Shown here piece by piece: positions 43,878-52,150 of a stretch of DNA of 64,000 nucleotides. Source of the DNA: Lachnospiraceae bacterium UBA3632 (lineage in GTDB: Bacteria > Bacillota > Clostridia > Lachnospirales > Lachnospiraceae); contig DFKZ01000099.1 of the NCBI GenBank assembly GCA_002373975.1, positions 27,888 through 91,887 on the forward strand, written 5' to 3'. Position 1 is the first letter of the stretch; every line of letters starts with the position of its first letter. The position numbers and the translations under genes are program-made. A model generated the notes under the pieces. It ran no database searches and was not told where the DNA came from. It saw nothing but the letters and a program-made list of their open reading frames with translations.

Positions 43878-45368
43878 ATGTTAACAAACATCCCTAACGT
43901 GAAACTCGGAATCATCGCCGTTAGCCGCGACTGCTTCCCCATTGCGCTTTCAACCCAGCGCAGAAAAGACATCGTTTCCAAGTATGGTGACGATATCTAC
44001 GAGTGCCAGATCACCGTAGAGAACGAGCTTGATATGCTCAAGGCTGTTGAGGACGTAAAGAAGGCTGAGTGCAATGCTCTTGTAGTATTCCTCGGAAACT
44101 TTGGTCCCGAGACACCCGAAACACTTATTGCCAAGAATTTTGACGGCCCCTGCATGTTCGTAGCAGCAGCAGAGGGATTCTCCGATGCAGAGAAGGACAT
44201 GATCAACGGCCGTGGCGACGCATACTGCGGAATGCTCAATGCTTCCTACAACCTCGGAATGAGACATCTTGATGCTTACATCCCCGAGTATCCCGTTGGA
44301 ACCGCTGATGACATCGCAAAGATGATCAAGGACTTCGTTCCCGTTGCAAGAGCAGTCATCGGTGTTAAGAACCTCAAGATCATAACCTTCGGTCCCAGAC
44401 CTCAGGACTTCTTCGCTTGTAACGCTCCCATCAAGGGACTTTACGAGATCGGCGTAGAGATCGAAGAGAATTCAGAGCTTGACCTCTTCGTATCCTACAA
44501 GAAGCATGCAAACGATCCCCGTATCGCAGAGGTTTGTGCAGATATGGCCAAGGAGATGGGCGAAGGAAGGTACTATCCCGAGCTTAACGAGAGAATGGCT
44601 CAGTTCGAGCTTACTCTTCTTGACTGGGCAGAGGAGCACAAGGGCTCACGCCAGTTTGTCGCATTTGCCGACAAGTGCTGGCCTGCATTCCCCGAGACCT
44701 TCGGTTTCGAGCCTTGCTACGTAAACAGCCGCCTTGCTTCCAGAGGAATTCCCGTTTCCTGTGAAGTAGATATCTACGGCGCACTTTCAGAGTACATCGG
44801 AATCTGCGTATCTGCTGATACCGTTACTCTTCTTGACATCAATAACTCTGTTCCTCAGTTCATTTATGACGAGGACATCAAGGGCAAGTACAACTACAGC
44901 CTTACCGATACATTCATGGGCTTCCACTGCGGAAATACTCCCGAGTGCAAGCTTTGCTCAGACCGTGCGGTTAAGTATCAGCTCATCCAGCACAGACTTC
45001 TCGAGCCCGAAGGAAGCGAGCCTGACTTCACAAGAGGTACTCTTGAGGCAGATCTTGCTGCATCCGATATCACCTTCTATCGTCTGCAGTGCGACAGCCA
45101 GGGCGAGCTTCGTTCCTACATCGCAGAGGGCGAGATCCTCGATGTAAGAACAAGATCCTTCGGAGGAATCGGTGTATTCGCTATTCCCGAGATGGGACGT
45201 TTCTATCGTCACGTTCTCGTTCAGAAGGGCTATCCTCATCACGGAGCAGTTGCTTTCTCACATGTCGGAAAGTATCTCTTCGAGGTATTCAAGTTCCTTG
45301 GAATAAAGGATATCGCATACAATCAGCCTAAGAGCCTGCCTTATCCCACCGAGAATCCTTTCGCATAA
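43878..45368 (+). CDS. L-fucose / L-arabinose isomerase family protein
   Basis: The protein has 496 residues from the ATG at 43878, with GGAGG ten bases upstream. It has the three-domain layout of the FucI/AraA fold, with FGPRPQDFFACNAPIKGLYEIGVE, SCEVDIYGALSEYIG and, late, FGGIGVFAIPEMGRFYRHVLVQ. It is shorter than E. coli FucI (about 590 residues), like many Firmicutes members. It should isomerise an aldose such as L-fucose, D-arabinose or L-arabinose to the ketose. The neighbouring beta-L-arabinofuranosidase points to L-arabinose, while the DUF4867 partner points to fucose; sequence alone does not decide. A terminator follows. Confidence 0.85.
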   Translation: MLTNIPNVKLGIIAVSRDCFPIALSTQRRKDIVSKYGDDIYECQITVENELDMLKAVEDVKKAECNALVVFLGNFGPETPETLIAKNFDGPCMFVAAAEGFSDAEKDMINGRGDAYCGMLNASYNLGMRHLDAYIPEYPVGTADDIAKMIKDFVPVARAVIGVKNLKIITFGPRPQDFFACNAPIKGLYEIGVEIEENSELDLFVSYKKHANDPRIAEVCADMAKEMGEGRYYPELNERMAQFELTLLDWAEEHKGSRQFVAFADKCWPAFPETFGFEPCYVNSRLASRGIPVSCEVDIYGALSEYIGICVSADTVTLLDINNSVPQFIYDEDIKGKYNYSLTDTFMGFHCGNTPECKLCSDRAVKYQLIQHRLLEPEGSEPDFTRGTLEADLAASDITFYRLQCDSQGELRSYIAEGEILDVRTRSFGGIGVFAIPEMGRFYRHVLVQKGYPHHGAVAFSHVGKYLFEVFKFLGIKDIAYNQPKSLPYPTENPFA

Positions 45369-45387
45369 TAACGTAAGGTATAAAGCT

Positions 45388-45419
45388 AAAAGCCGTCCGG
45401 TCATCCGGACGGCTTTTTT
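45388..45419. terminator. Bidirectional terminator between convergent genes
   Basis: AAAAGCCGTCCGG (45388-45400) pairs perfectly with CCGGACGGCTTTT (45405-45417) over a TCAT loop. T-runs on both strands allow it to end both the isomerase and the convergent arabinofuranosidase transcripts. Confidence 0.93.
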
Positions 45420-45427
45420 ATGCAAGG

Positions 45428-47290
45428 TCAATCGGTGATCGGGAAATATACCTGATACCTTTCGTAACCGATCTGTTTCAGAGGAATGAACTTTATTCCG
45501 CTGTCTTCGTATCTTGTCTTGAATGTTTCCTTCCATGATCCCCATTCACGCTCGTTATCGTGAACGAGCAGATCGTTGGTTTCATGACCTTTTTTGTGGA
45601 GAGTTCTTTCACAATCCGAAAGCCCTGCGAGTGCTATTGGGCCATATGAGAATGCATACATATTATCGGAACCTTCGAGCTTTGTTGCATATATTGAAAG
45701 CGGAAGGAAGAGTTCGAGCTTATCGCCCGGTTTGAACAATCTTTTAACATATGCAAACCCGTCTTTCGAGATGCTTTCGATATCCGCTTCCTCACCGTTT
45801 ATGAACAGTGACGGCTTCTTTCTTAGCCATGAAGGGATTCTTAATGCGATCGTAAATTCCGCTTCCCCGTTGGGAGTGATAACAAAGCACTGTTTTAAAA
45901 CATCGGGCTGATGGGGATAGATGTGAGTGTTTGCATCTATTGCCTGCTCCGCGGAGGATGTGCTTGATGAGTGGAAGCTGCCGCTAAGAGTATCGCGATA
46001 CTGCTCGATCTTTATATTCTTACCACACAACTCAAATTCAGCGCTGCTTGCGGCATAAACACCGGTGTAGACTGTATTTTCTTCAGCATAATAAAGGAAA
46101 CGGTTATGCGCTGCGTTTGCCTGCACAAGAGTACCGTGACAGCAGAAGAAATCCGAGAATTTCTGTCCCCATCCTTTTCTTAAACCGGCCGACATGGGAA
46201 GAAAATATGTTATAAGGCCTTCCTCGGGATATTCGGCGCTCTGTCCGTTTGCATGTCCGCCGCGGAAATATCCCTGCGCCATGATCCCGTTATAGAGATT
46301 TTTCTCGATATAATCAAGAAACTGCGCTTTTCCGGTCCATTTGAACAGAATATCCGCAAGGCGCATCATATTATAGACGGTGCAATGCTCCTGATTCTTA
46401 TCGCCGAGACGCTCCGCCATCGATTTAAGAGGTGTCCATATCTCTCCGCATGTCTGACCTCCGGTGACAAAGGATCCGCGCCTGCTTACGGCAAGTTCCC
46501 AGTATTTAAGCGCTATATTTTTATATCTTTCATTTCCGGTCACTTCATATACTCTCGCTGCGCCTATAGCCTCGGGAATAGTGGTGTTTGCGTGCATGTT
46601 GGTGAGAACGTCAACGCCTTCGAGGAGCCTGTCAAACAGTCTGTGACGGTCGTAGCGCTCAATAAGTTCAAGATACATCTTATCGTTGGTGAATTCGTAT
46701 AGATCGGCCCAGATCTCCAGCATTCCGCCTGTCTCAAAATCCAGGATATCATCCATCTCTTCGCGGCTCTTGCCCGAAGTAAAATCATAGAACCATTTTG
46801 AAAAATCAACGGCAACTTCAAGAGCTTCTTTGTTGCCCGCATAGCGGTACATATCGCAAAGACCCATAAATGTCTTATGAACATTGTAATGAGGAGCCCA
46901 TACCTGTTTTCCCTTGGCGATCCAGTAGAAATATTTTTCCGGGATCGAAGCGGCCCAGAGTCCGCCGTTCTCAATCTGACAGCGTTTCAGCTCATGAACT
47001 ATACGGTTTGCTTTTGCGATGAGTTCCTCATCGCCGTTCTCGTAATAGTACATAGCGCATGCGCTTAAGAAATGTCCGAGAAAATGCCCTCTGAGCTGGC
47101 ATGAGGGATCCTCCCATCCGGTATGAGCCATAAATTTGCTTCCGAAATTCTGATAAAGTCCGGCTTCCTGATAGAAGTTCTGCAGGAGAGCGGGGGACTT
47201 GAGCTCGTCCAGATAGCTTCTGTTATCACGCTCCTTTGAAAGCAATTCACCATCTTTTAAAACCACTTTTTTTCCGTATAAAGATTTCAT
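45428..47290 (-). CDS. Beta-L-arabinofuranosidase, GH127-type (DUF1680)
   Basis: The protein has 620 residues from the ATG at 47290, which has GGAGG six bases upstream; an in-frame upstream start is unlikely. There is no signal peptide. It has an (alpha/alpha) barrel followed by beta-sandwich domains. The zinc and catalytic set of the family is intact: E301 and C303 in NQEHC, and C383/C384 in FFCCHG, the first of which is the nucleophile in the characterised Bifidobacterium enzyme; E283 is a possible acid/base. It would release L-arabinose from beta-linked oligosaccharides. GH146 is the close alternative. It is divergent from an AraC regulator. Confidence 0.9.
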   Translation of the reverse strand: MKSLYGKKVVLKDGELLSKERDNRSYLDELKSPALLQNFYQEAGLYQNFGSKFMAHTGWEDPSCQLRGHFLGHFLSACAMYYYENGDEELIAKANRIVHELKRCQIENGGLWAASIPEKYFYWIAKGKQVWAPHYNVHKTFMGLCDMYRYAGNKEALEVAVDFSKWFYDFTSGKSREEMDDILDFETGGMLEIWADLYEFTNDKMYLELIERYDRHRLFDRLLEGVDVLTNMHANTTIPEAIGAARVYEVTGNERYKNIALKYWELAVSRRGSFVTGGQTCGEIWTPLKSMAERLGDKNQEHCTVYNMMRLADILFKWTGKAQFLDYIEKNLYNGIMAQGYFRGGHANGQSAEYPEEGLITYFLPMSAGLRKGWGQKFSDFFCCHGTLVQANAAHNRFLYYAEENTVYTGVYAASSAEFELCGKNIKIEQYRDTLSGSFHSSSTSSAEQAIDANTHIYPHQPDVLKQCFVITPNGEAEFTIALRIPSWLRKKPSLFINGEEADIESISKDGFAYVKRLFKPGDKLELFLPLSIYATKLEGSDNMYAFSYGPIALAGLSDCERTLHKKGHETNDLLVHDNEREWGSWKETFKTRYEDSGIKFIPLKQIGYERYQVYFPITD

Positions 47291-47356
47291 ATTGTTCCTC
47301 CGGTTGACTGTTATACTTGACTGGTGTAACTTTTTTGGATACATTTATATTATATA

Positions 47357-47416
47357 CGCATAAATAAACGGATAAAATACTATATATGCGCTTTGAAAAT
47401 ATAAAATAATCGCATT
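47357..47416. promoter_or_regulatory. Divergent promoter region with CGCAT half-sites
   Basis: In the 139-base gap between the arabinofuranosidase and AraC genes, CGCATA (47357-47362) and TATGCG (47385-47390) form an inverted pair, and a third CGCAT lies at 47411. They are candidate operators for the divergent AraC regulator; short half-sites like these could also be chance. Confidence 0.35.
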
Positions 47417-47429
47417 ATGGAGAACGAAC

Positions 47430-48305
47430 ATGAATAAATCGGACAATACCGTAAAGCTTTATACCGACATCCTGCCAAGGGTAAGTCTCGCAGGTTATCT
47501 TCATACCGATACGGGATTCATACATCCCGACCGCATAATGGATGTAAATGTGCTTTTATATGTGGAGAGAGGATATTTCCACATATACGAAGAGAGCGAG
47601 GAATATACGGTGGGAGAGGGAGACCTGATATTCTTAAAGCAGGGGTTTCACCACTACGGAGATATCAAATGTCCGGAGGGGACCAAATGGTTTTTTGTGC
47701 ATTTCAATCTTCAGGATCCAAAGAATAAAAAAGAGCTGACGGCCGACGAAAAATATCTTTACAAGGAAAAAGAAAAGCAGGGCAACATTCACTGTTACAG
47801 GACACTTCCCAAGACCATGCATATCGGTAAGGACAGTTTTTTGTTTGCGAAATTCCTTACTCTGGAAAAGATGTTTTCTTCGGAAGATCCGGCCGACAAT
47901 CTGAGATTGAATGCATACCTGTATGAAATACTGACTGATATATACAGGGAAAAAATAGTTGAAAGCAGAGCAGGCACAGTAGGAGAAAAGGTTCTTGATC
48001 TGAAAGAGTATCTTAAAACAAAGACGGGATCGCCATTTTCTTCTGCCGAGATAGAGCAGCACATGAATCTTTCTTTTAAATATCTGAATATGATTTTTAA
48101 GAAGGAAACAGGGGAAACACTTTGGAATTATCACTACCGTCTTCGCATGGAAAAAGCCGCAAGGCTTCTTACCGCAACCTCGCTTCCCATAGGTGAGATC
48201 AGTGCGGGATCCGGATTTGATTCACAGTATTATTTCTGTAATGCGTTTAAAAAATATACGGGTATGTCACCTACGAAATACAGAAAGGAAAGCCTCATGA
48301 TATAG
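47430..48305 (+). CDS. AraC family transcriptional regulator
   Basis: The 291-residue protein has a cupin-like N-terminal domain (VLLYVERGYFHIYEESEEYTVGEGDLIFLKQGFHHYG) for ligand sensing. Two helix-turn-helix motifs lie in the last 100 residues (FSSAEIEQHMNLSFKYLNMIFK; PIGEISAGSGFDSQYYFCNAFK). It is divergent from the beta-L-arabinofuranosidase gene and probably controls it in response to arabinose or an arabino-oligosaccharide. The ATG at 47430 has GGAG eleven bases upstream. Confidence 0.92.
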   Translation: MNKSDNTVKLYTDILPRVSLAGYLHTDTGFIHPDRIMDVNVLLYVERGYFHIYEESEEYTVGEGDLIFLKQGFHHYGDIKCPEGTKWFFVHFNLQDPKNKKELTADEKYLYKEKEKQGNIHCYRTLPKTMHIGKDSFLFAKFLTLEKMFSSEDPADNLRLNAYLYEILTDIYREKIVESRAGTVGEKVLDLKEYLKTKTGSPFSSAEIEQHMNLSFKYLNMIFKKETGETLWNYHYRLRMEKAARLLTATSLPIGEISAGSGFDSQYYFCNAFKKYTGMSPTKYRKESLMI

Positions 48306-48387
48306 AAAAATCAAGGCTTTCCACATATATAGGATAAAACTATAACGAGCTATAAAAAACAGCGTTAAGCCTGTTTCGGAAAAAGTA

Positions 48388-48416
48388 TTGACTTAATTTT
48401 TGCAGGGTGTTATTAT
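48388..48416 (+). promoter_or_regulatory. Sigma-A promoter of the cystine/methionine uptake operon
   Basis: TTGACT (48388-48393) and TATTAT (48411-48416) are 17 bases apart. Transcription would start near 48423, just before the leader peptide gene. Confidence 0.75.
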
Positions 48417-48447
48417 TCAGAAAAATTGATGAAAGGAGACGTGACAA

Positions 48448-48567
48448 ATGAAGACAGGATTATTTTCAACAACTTGTATGTGTTGTATGGAGATGTGTCG
48501 AATGCTTTACTCCCAGGCAGGAAATGTGGTCGGGCGTTTGGCTGATTTGTCATGCGCTCAAGTATAG
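48448..48567 (+). CDS. Cys/Met-rich leader peptide (39 residues)
   Basis: ATG 48448 has AAAGGAG (48432-48438) nine bases upstream, and the frame ends in TAG at 48565-48567. The peptide has Cys at 10, 12, 13, 17 and 36 and Met at 1, 11, 14, 16 and 19; the core reads TCMCCMEMCRM. Such a cluster of two amino-acid types just before a set of mutually exclusive stems is the mark of ribosome-mediated attenuation. The downstream operon takes up cystine and methionine, which matches the codons. The peptide itself probably has no other role. Confidence 0.8.
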   Translation: MKTGLFSTTCMCCMEMCRMLYSQAGNVVGRLADLSCAQV

Positions 48568-48630
48568 AGATTTGATGCAATAGATCCGTAAGACCAATGC
48601 CTGGGAGTAAAAACCCCGGGCTTTTCTTTT
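48509..48630 (+). promoter_or_regulatory. Transcription attenuator with mutually exclusive stems
   Basis: Antiterminator: ACTCCCAGGCA (48509-48519, inside the leader peptide gene) pairs perfectly with TGCCTGGGAGT (48598-48608). Terminator: GCCTGGG (48599-48605) instead pairs with CCCGGGC (48615-48621), followed by TTTTCTTTT. A ribosome stalled on the Cys/Met codons (about 48475-48506) leaves the first strand free, so the antiterminator forms and the operon is read. A ribosome that moves on covers that strand and the terminator forms. The pairing is seen in sequence; the mechanism is inference by analogy with known leader peptides. Confidence 0.78.
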
Positions 48631-48719
48631 GCAGATTTTGCAAGCGTAAAAGCTCATACCAGACTATAACATCAATTTATTATCGATCGGAAACAGATCG
48701 AAAGAGAGGAGAAAAAATT

Positions 48720-50399
48720 ATGAAAAAGAACTTGATCGGAAAACTTGCAGCAGGAATATTTGCACTTGCACTCGGAGCAGCTTCCCTCACAGGATGCACT
48801 GCAGACAAGGCAAATGCACAAACCGATGCTGCGGAAAAGAAAGTGTACAGAACCCTTGATGAGATCAAGGAGAGCGGAAAGATCAACATCGGAGTATTCT
48901 CCGACAAGAACCCGTTCGGATATGTTGATGAGAACGGTAAATATCAGGGTTATGATGTTTACTTCGCAGAGAGGATCGGACAGGACCTTGGAGTAGAGAT
49001 CAATTATGTATCGACAGAAGCAGCAAGCAGAGTTGAGTACCTTGAGACCGGCAAGGTTGACATTGTACTTGCAAACTTCACAGTAACCGAAGAGAGAGCA
49101 CAGAAAGTTGATTTTGCTCTTCCATACATGAATGTGGCACTCGGAGTTGTTTCACACGAGAGCAATGTTATCACGGATCTTTCACAGATAGGACCCGATG
49201 ATCAGGTGATCGTTATCTCCGGTACAACCGCAGAGACATATCTTGAGAAAAACTATCCCGACATCAAGCTTCAGAAGTTTGATACCTATGCAACCGCAAA
49301 GACTTCATTTGAGAACGGCACAGGAGTTGCATGGGCTAACGACAATACTGAGGTTATCGCATATGCGATCGAGAATCCCGGATTTGTGGTAGGTATTCCT
49401 TCACTCGGAAGCCAGGATACAATAGCTCCTGCGGTTTCAAAGGGAAATACCACACTCCTTAACTGGATCAACGACGAGATCAGGAGCCTTGCAAACGAGA
49501 ACTTCTTCCATGCGGATTATGAAGCAACACTTCTTTCAACCTACGGCGCAGATTATGAAGACACACTTGTTGTAGAGGGCGGAGCCCTCGCAGGCGCAGC
49601 AGATGAAGGAAGCACTACGGAAGAGACCGCAGCAGCCTCCGGAGACCTTGACATCGTTCCCGGAAACGGCGATACCATCAAGATCGCCGCATCTCCCGTT
49701 CCCCATGCGGAGATCCTTGCGAAAGCAAAGGAAATCCTTAAGGATTACGGATACGAGCTTGACGTCGTAGAATTTGAAGATTATGTACAGCCCAACCTTG
49801 TAGTAGAATCAGGTGAGTTTGATGCAAACTACTTCCAGCATGTTCCCTATCTTGACAGTTTCAACGATGAACAGGGTACTCACATTGTGGATGCAGGCGA
49901 TATTCACTATGAGCCCTTCGGAATCTATCCCGGAAAGAAAGCAAGTCTTGCAGAGATCGCAGAGGGCGACAGCATAGCCGTTCCCAACGACACAACCAAC
50001 GAAGCAAGAGCACTCCTTCTTCTTCAGGACAACGGACTTCTTACTCTTAAGGATGGTGTAGGACTTACAGCAACTGTAAACGACATCGTAGAAAATCCCT
50101 ACAATATCAATTTTGTAGAGCTTGAGGCAGCACAGGTTGCAAGAGTCGTAGGCGAAGTTGAGTATGTAGTGCTTAACGGAAACTATGCACTTGAGGCGGG
50201 CTTCTCCGTAGGAAAAGATTCAATCGCTTACGAGGCAAGCGATTCCGTAGCTGCAAAGACCTATGTTAACATCATCGGAGTTCGCGAAGGAAATGAAAGC
50301 AGCGACAAGATCAAAGCACTTGTTACGGTATTAAGATCCGATGACATCAGGCAGTTTATTGAAGATACTTATGACGGAGCGGTAGTATTCTTTGAATAA
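48720..50399 (+). CDS. Fused amino-acid substrate-binding lipoprotein: polar amino acid (SBP_bac_3) plus MetQ/NlpA domain
   Basis: The protein has 559 residues from the ATG at 48720 (GAGAGGAG upstream). A signal peptide ends in the lipobox LTGC (C26). Residues of about 45-280 form a family 3 binding domain for cystine or another polar amino acid (GKINIGVFSDKNPFGYVDENG; YDVYFAERIGQDLG). A Thr/Ala/Glu-rich linker (about 285-310) leads to a complete MetQ/NlpA domain (about 315-559; KIAASPVPHAEILAKAKEIL; FDANYFQHVPYLDSFN). The downstream genes encode both a MetNI pair and a polar-amino-acid permease pair with its ATPase, so one lipoprotein may serve both. A leader peptide attenuator precedes it. 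Confidence 0.92.
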   Translation: MKKNLIGKLAAGIFALALGAASLTGCTADKANAQTDAAEKKVYRTLDEIKESGKINIGVFSDKNPFGYVDENGKYQGYDVYFAERIGQDLGVEINYVSTEAASRVEYLETGKVDIVLANFTVTEERAQKVDFALPYMNVALGVVSHESNVITDLSQIGPDDQVIVISGTTAETYLEKNYPDIKLQKFDTYATAKTSFENGTGVAWANDNTEVIAYAIENPGFVVGIPSLGSQDTIAPAVSKGNTTLLNWINDEIRSLANENFFHADYEATLLSTYGADYEDTLVVEGGALAGAADEGSTTEETAAASGDLDIVPGNGDTIKIAASPVPHAEILAKAKEILKDYGYELDVVEFEDYVQPNLVVESGEFDANYFQHVPYLDSFNDEQGTHIVDAGDIHYEPFGIYPGKKASLAEIAEGDSIAVPNDTTNEARALLLLQDNGLLTLKDGVGLTATVNDIVENPYNINFVELEAAQVARVVGEVEYVVLNGNYALEAGFSVGKDSIAYEASDSVAAKTYVNIIGVREGNESSDKIKALVTVLRSDDIRQFIEDTYDGAVVFFE

Positions 50400-50426
50400 T
50401 ACTTTCCTGTTATATTTCTCCTGCAA

Positions 50427-50453
50427 AAGGGGAGGACCGATAGTCCTCCCCTT
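50427..50453 (+). other. Strong intercistronic hairpin after the binding-protein gene
   Basis: AAGGGGAGGAC (50427-50437) pairs perfectly with GTCCTCCCCTT (50443-50453) over a five-base loop. No T-run follows directly, so it is more likely an RNA stability element or partial stop that keeps binding-protein mRNA above transporter mRNA. Confidence 0.7.
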
Positions 50454-50476
50454 GGAGTGGTTTTAAAGGTGGAGTT

Positions 50477-51490
50477 ATGAGCCATATAGAAATTAAAAAT
50501 CTGACAAAGAAATTTGAAGTAAAAGGTGATGTTATCACGGCGCTTCACAAAGTGAGCCTGTCTGTTGAAACAGGGGATATTTTCGGGATCATCGGGATGT
50601 CAGGCGCCGGAAAAAGTACACTTGTCAGAACTATAAACTACTTGGAAAAACCTACTGAAGGACAGGTGTTGATAGACGGTGTGGATCTTGCGGGACTAAG
50701 CTCTGCGGAACTCAGGAAAAAGCGAAGCGAGATAGGGATGATCTTCCAGAATTTCAATCTTCTTGAGCAGAGAAATGTTCTCGGGAATGTCTGTTTTCCT
50801 CTGGAGATAGCAGGCATTAAGCGTAAGGAAGCAAAAGAGAAGGCAAGACAGCTTTTAAAAACGGTTGGGCTTGAGGAAAAAGAGAAGGCATATCCTTCAC
50901 AGCTTTCCGGTGGACAGAAGCAGCGTGTTGCGATCGCAAGAGCGCTTGCAACAAATCCCAGGGTTCTTCTGTGCGACGAGGCCACGAGTGCGCTTGACCC
51001 GATGACAACAAAATCAATCCTGAATCTTTTGAGAGAGATAAATGAGAGACTGAATATCACGATAGTGATCATCACACACCAGATGTCGGTGGTGACCGAA
51101 ATCTGTAAAAAAGTTGCGATCATAGACGGCGGTGAGCTTGTGGAAGAGGGCGATGTCGAAAAGATTTTCGAGAATCCCGGGAGTGATGCGGCCAAGGAAC
51201 TCATCTTTGAAAAGAAAGAGAGTTTCGCTCCCATAAGAACGTTGAACACGAGCAACAGGATAAGAATAGTTTTTTCGGAAAATTCAGCATATGAACCTGT
51301 TATATCGAATGCGATAATGACGTTCAAAGCCCCGCTTAATATCCTGAAAGCCGATACGAAAAATGTCGGAGGAAAGGCCCGCGGAGAGATGATCCTGGGA
51401 CTTCCGGAGGATGAATCGGTAAAGCTTGCATTCATTGAATTTTTTAAAGAGCAGGGACTTGCTGTATCGGAGGTGACTGAAGATGTTTGA
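50477..51490 (+). CDS. metN: Methionine ABC transporter ATP-binding protein MetN
   Basis: The 337-residue ATPase has Walker A GMSGAGKST, signature LSGGQKQRVAIARAL, Walker B VLLCDEATSALD and H-loop IITHQM. Residues of about 260-337 form the NIL regulatory domain that in MetN binds methionine and shuts the transporter. It follows the fused binding protein after a hairpin, and its end overlaps metI by eight bases. The NIL domain and the MetI partner make the assignment firm. Confidence 0.95.
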   Translation: MSHIEIKNLTKKFEVKGDVITALHKVSLSVETGDIFGIIGMSGAGKSTLVRTINYLEKPTEGQVLIDGVDLAGLSSAELRKKRSEIGMIFQNFNLLEQRNVLGNVCFPLEIAGIKRKEAKEKARQLLKTVGLEEKEKAYPSQLSGGQKQRVAIARALATNPRVLLCDEATSALDPMTTKSILNLLREINERLNITIVIITHQMSVVTEICKKVAIIDGGELVEEGDVEKIFENPGSDAAKELIFEKKESFAPIRTLNTSNRIRIVFSENSAYEPVISNAIMTFKAPLNILKADTKNVGGKARGEMILGLPEDESVKLAFIEFFKEQGLAVSEVTEDV

Positions 51491-52145
51491 TCAGAAAACT
51501 ATAGAGATGCTTCTTATCGGAATTAAAGATACACTCTACATGACGATAGTATCTACATTCTTCGGATACGTGCTGGGACTGCCTTTCGGAATAGTACTTA
51601 ATGTCACAAGAAAAAAGGGATTGCACCCCAATAGGGTAATATACGGAATAGGCGATTTTGTCTGTAATATCGTAAGGAGTATACCTTTTCTCATTCTGCT
51701 TATCCTGCTCATTCCGTTCACGCGCTTTGTTGTGGGAAAGAGCTACGGCTCGACCGCTACTATAGTGCCTCTTGTCATATGTTCGGCGCCGTATATTGCG
51801 CGTGTTGTCGAGTCGTCCTTAAACGAAGTTGACGAGGGTGTTATCGAAGCAGCCAAAGCTATGGGTGCGGGCACTTGGCAGATCATTTTCAAAGTGCTTC
51901 TTGTCGAGGCAAGGGTGTCACTCTTTACCGGCGCGGTCATCACTACGGGACTTCTTCTCGGATACTCCGCAATGTCCGGAACCGTGGGTGGCGGCGGACT
52001 CGGAGATATCGCGGTAAGATACGGTTATTACAGGTGGCAGGCAGATATAATGATCGTTACGGTCGTTCTGCTTATCATTATCTTCCAGGTAATACAGAAT
52101 GTCGGCATGCACTTTAGTACACGGATAGATCATCGGAAAAAGTAA
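51483..52145 (+). CDS. metI: Methionine ABC transporter permease MetI
   Basis: This 220-residue permease has five membrane helices and the motif EAAKAMGAGTWQIIFKVLL for ATPase docking. GYSAMSGTVGGGGLGDIAVRYGYYRWQ is the MetI signature region. It overlaps metN by eight bases, and the polar-amino-acid permease gene begins five bases after its stop. It should form the MetN2I2 core and receive methionine from the MetQ-like half of the fused lipoprotein. Confidence 0.95.
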   Translation: MFDQKTIEMLLIGIKDTLYMTIVSTFFGYVLGLPFGIVLNVTRKKGLHPNRVIYGIGDFVCNIVRSIPFLILLILLIPFTRFVVGKSYGSTATIVPLVICSAPYIARVVESSLNEVDEGVIEAAKAMGAGTWQIIFKVLLVEARVSLFTGAVITTGLLLGYSAMSGTVGGGGLGDIAVRYGYYRWQADIMIVTVVLLIIIFQVIQNVGMHFSTRIDHRKK

Positions 52146-52150
52146 AACTT

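Noticed and set aside
48287..48322. Terminator after the second AraC gene
   Set aside because: GGAAAGCCT and AGGCTTTCC do pair across the stop codon, but the loop is long (18 bases) and no T-run follows, so it was not listed as a terminator.
48413..48643. Minus-strand frame of 76 codons over the leader region
   Set aside because: It has no family likeness and crosses the promoter, leader peptide and attenuator, which have strong mutual support on the plus strand.
48568..48719. SAM riboswitch or T-box before the cystine/methionine operon
   Set aside because: I looked for the SAM-I core and the T-box AGGGTGGNACCGCG motif and found neither; the leader peptide with alternative stems explains the region better.
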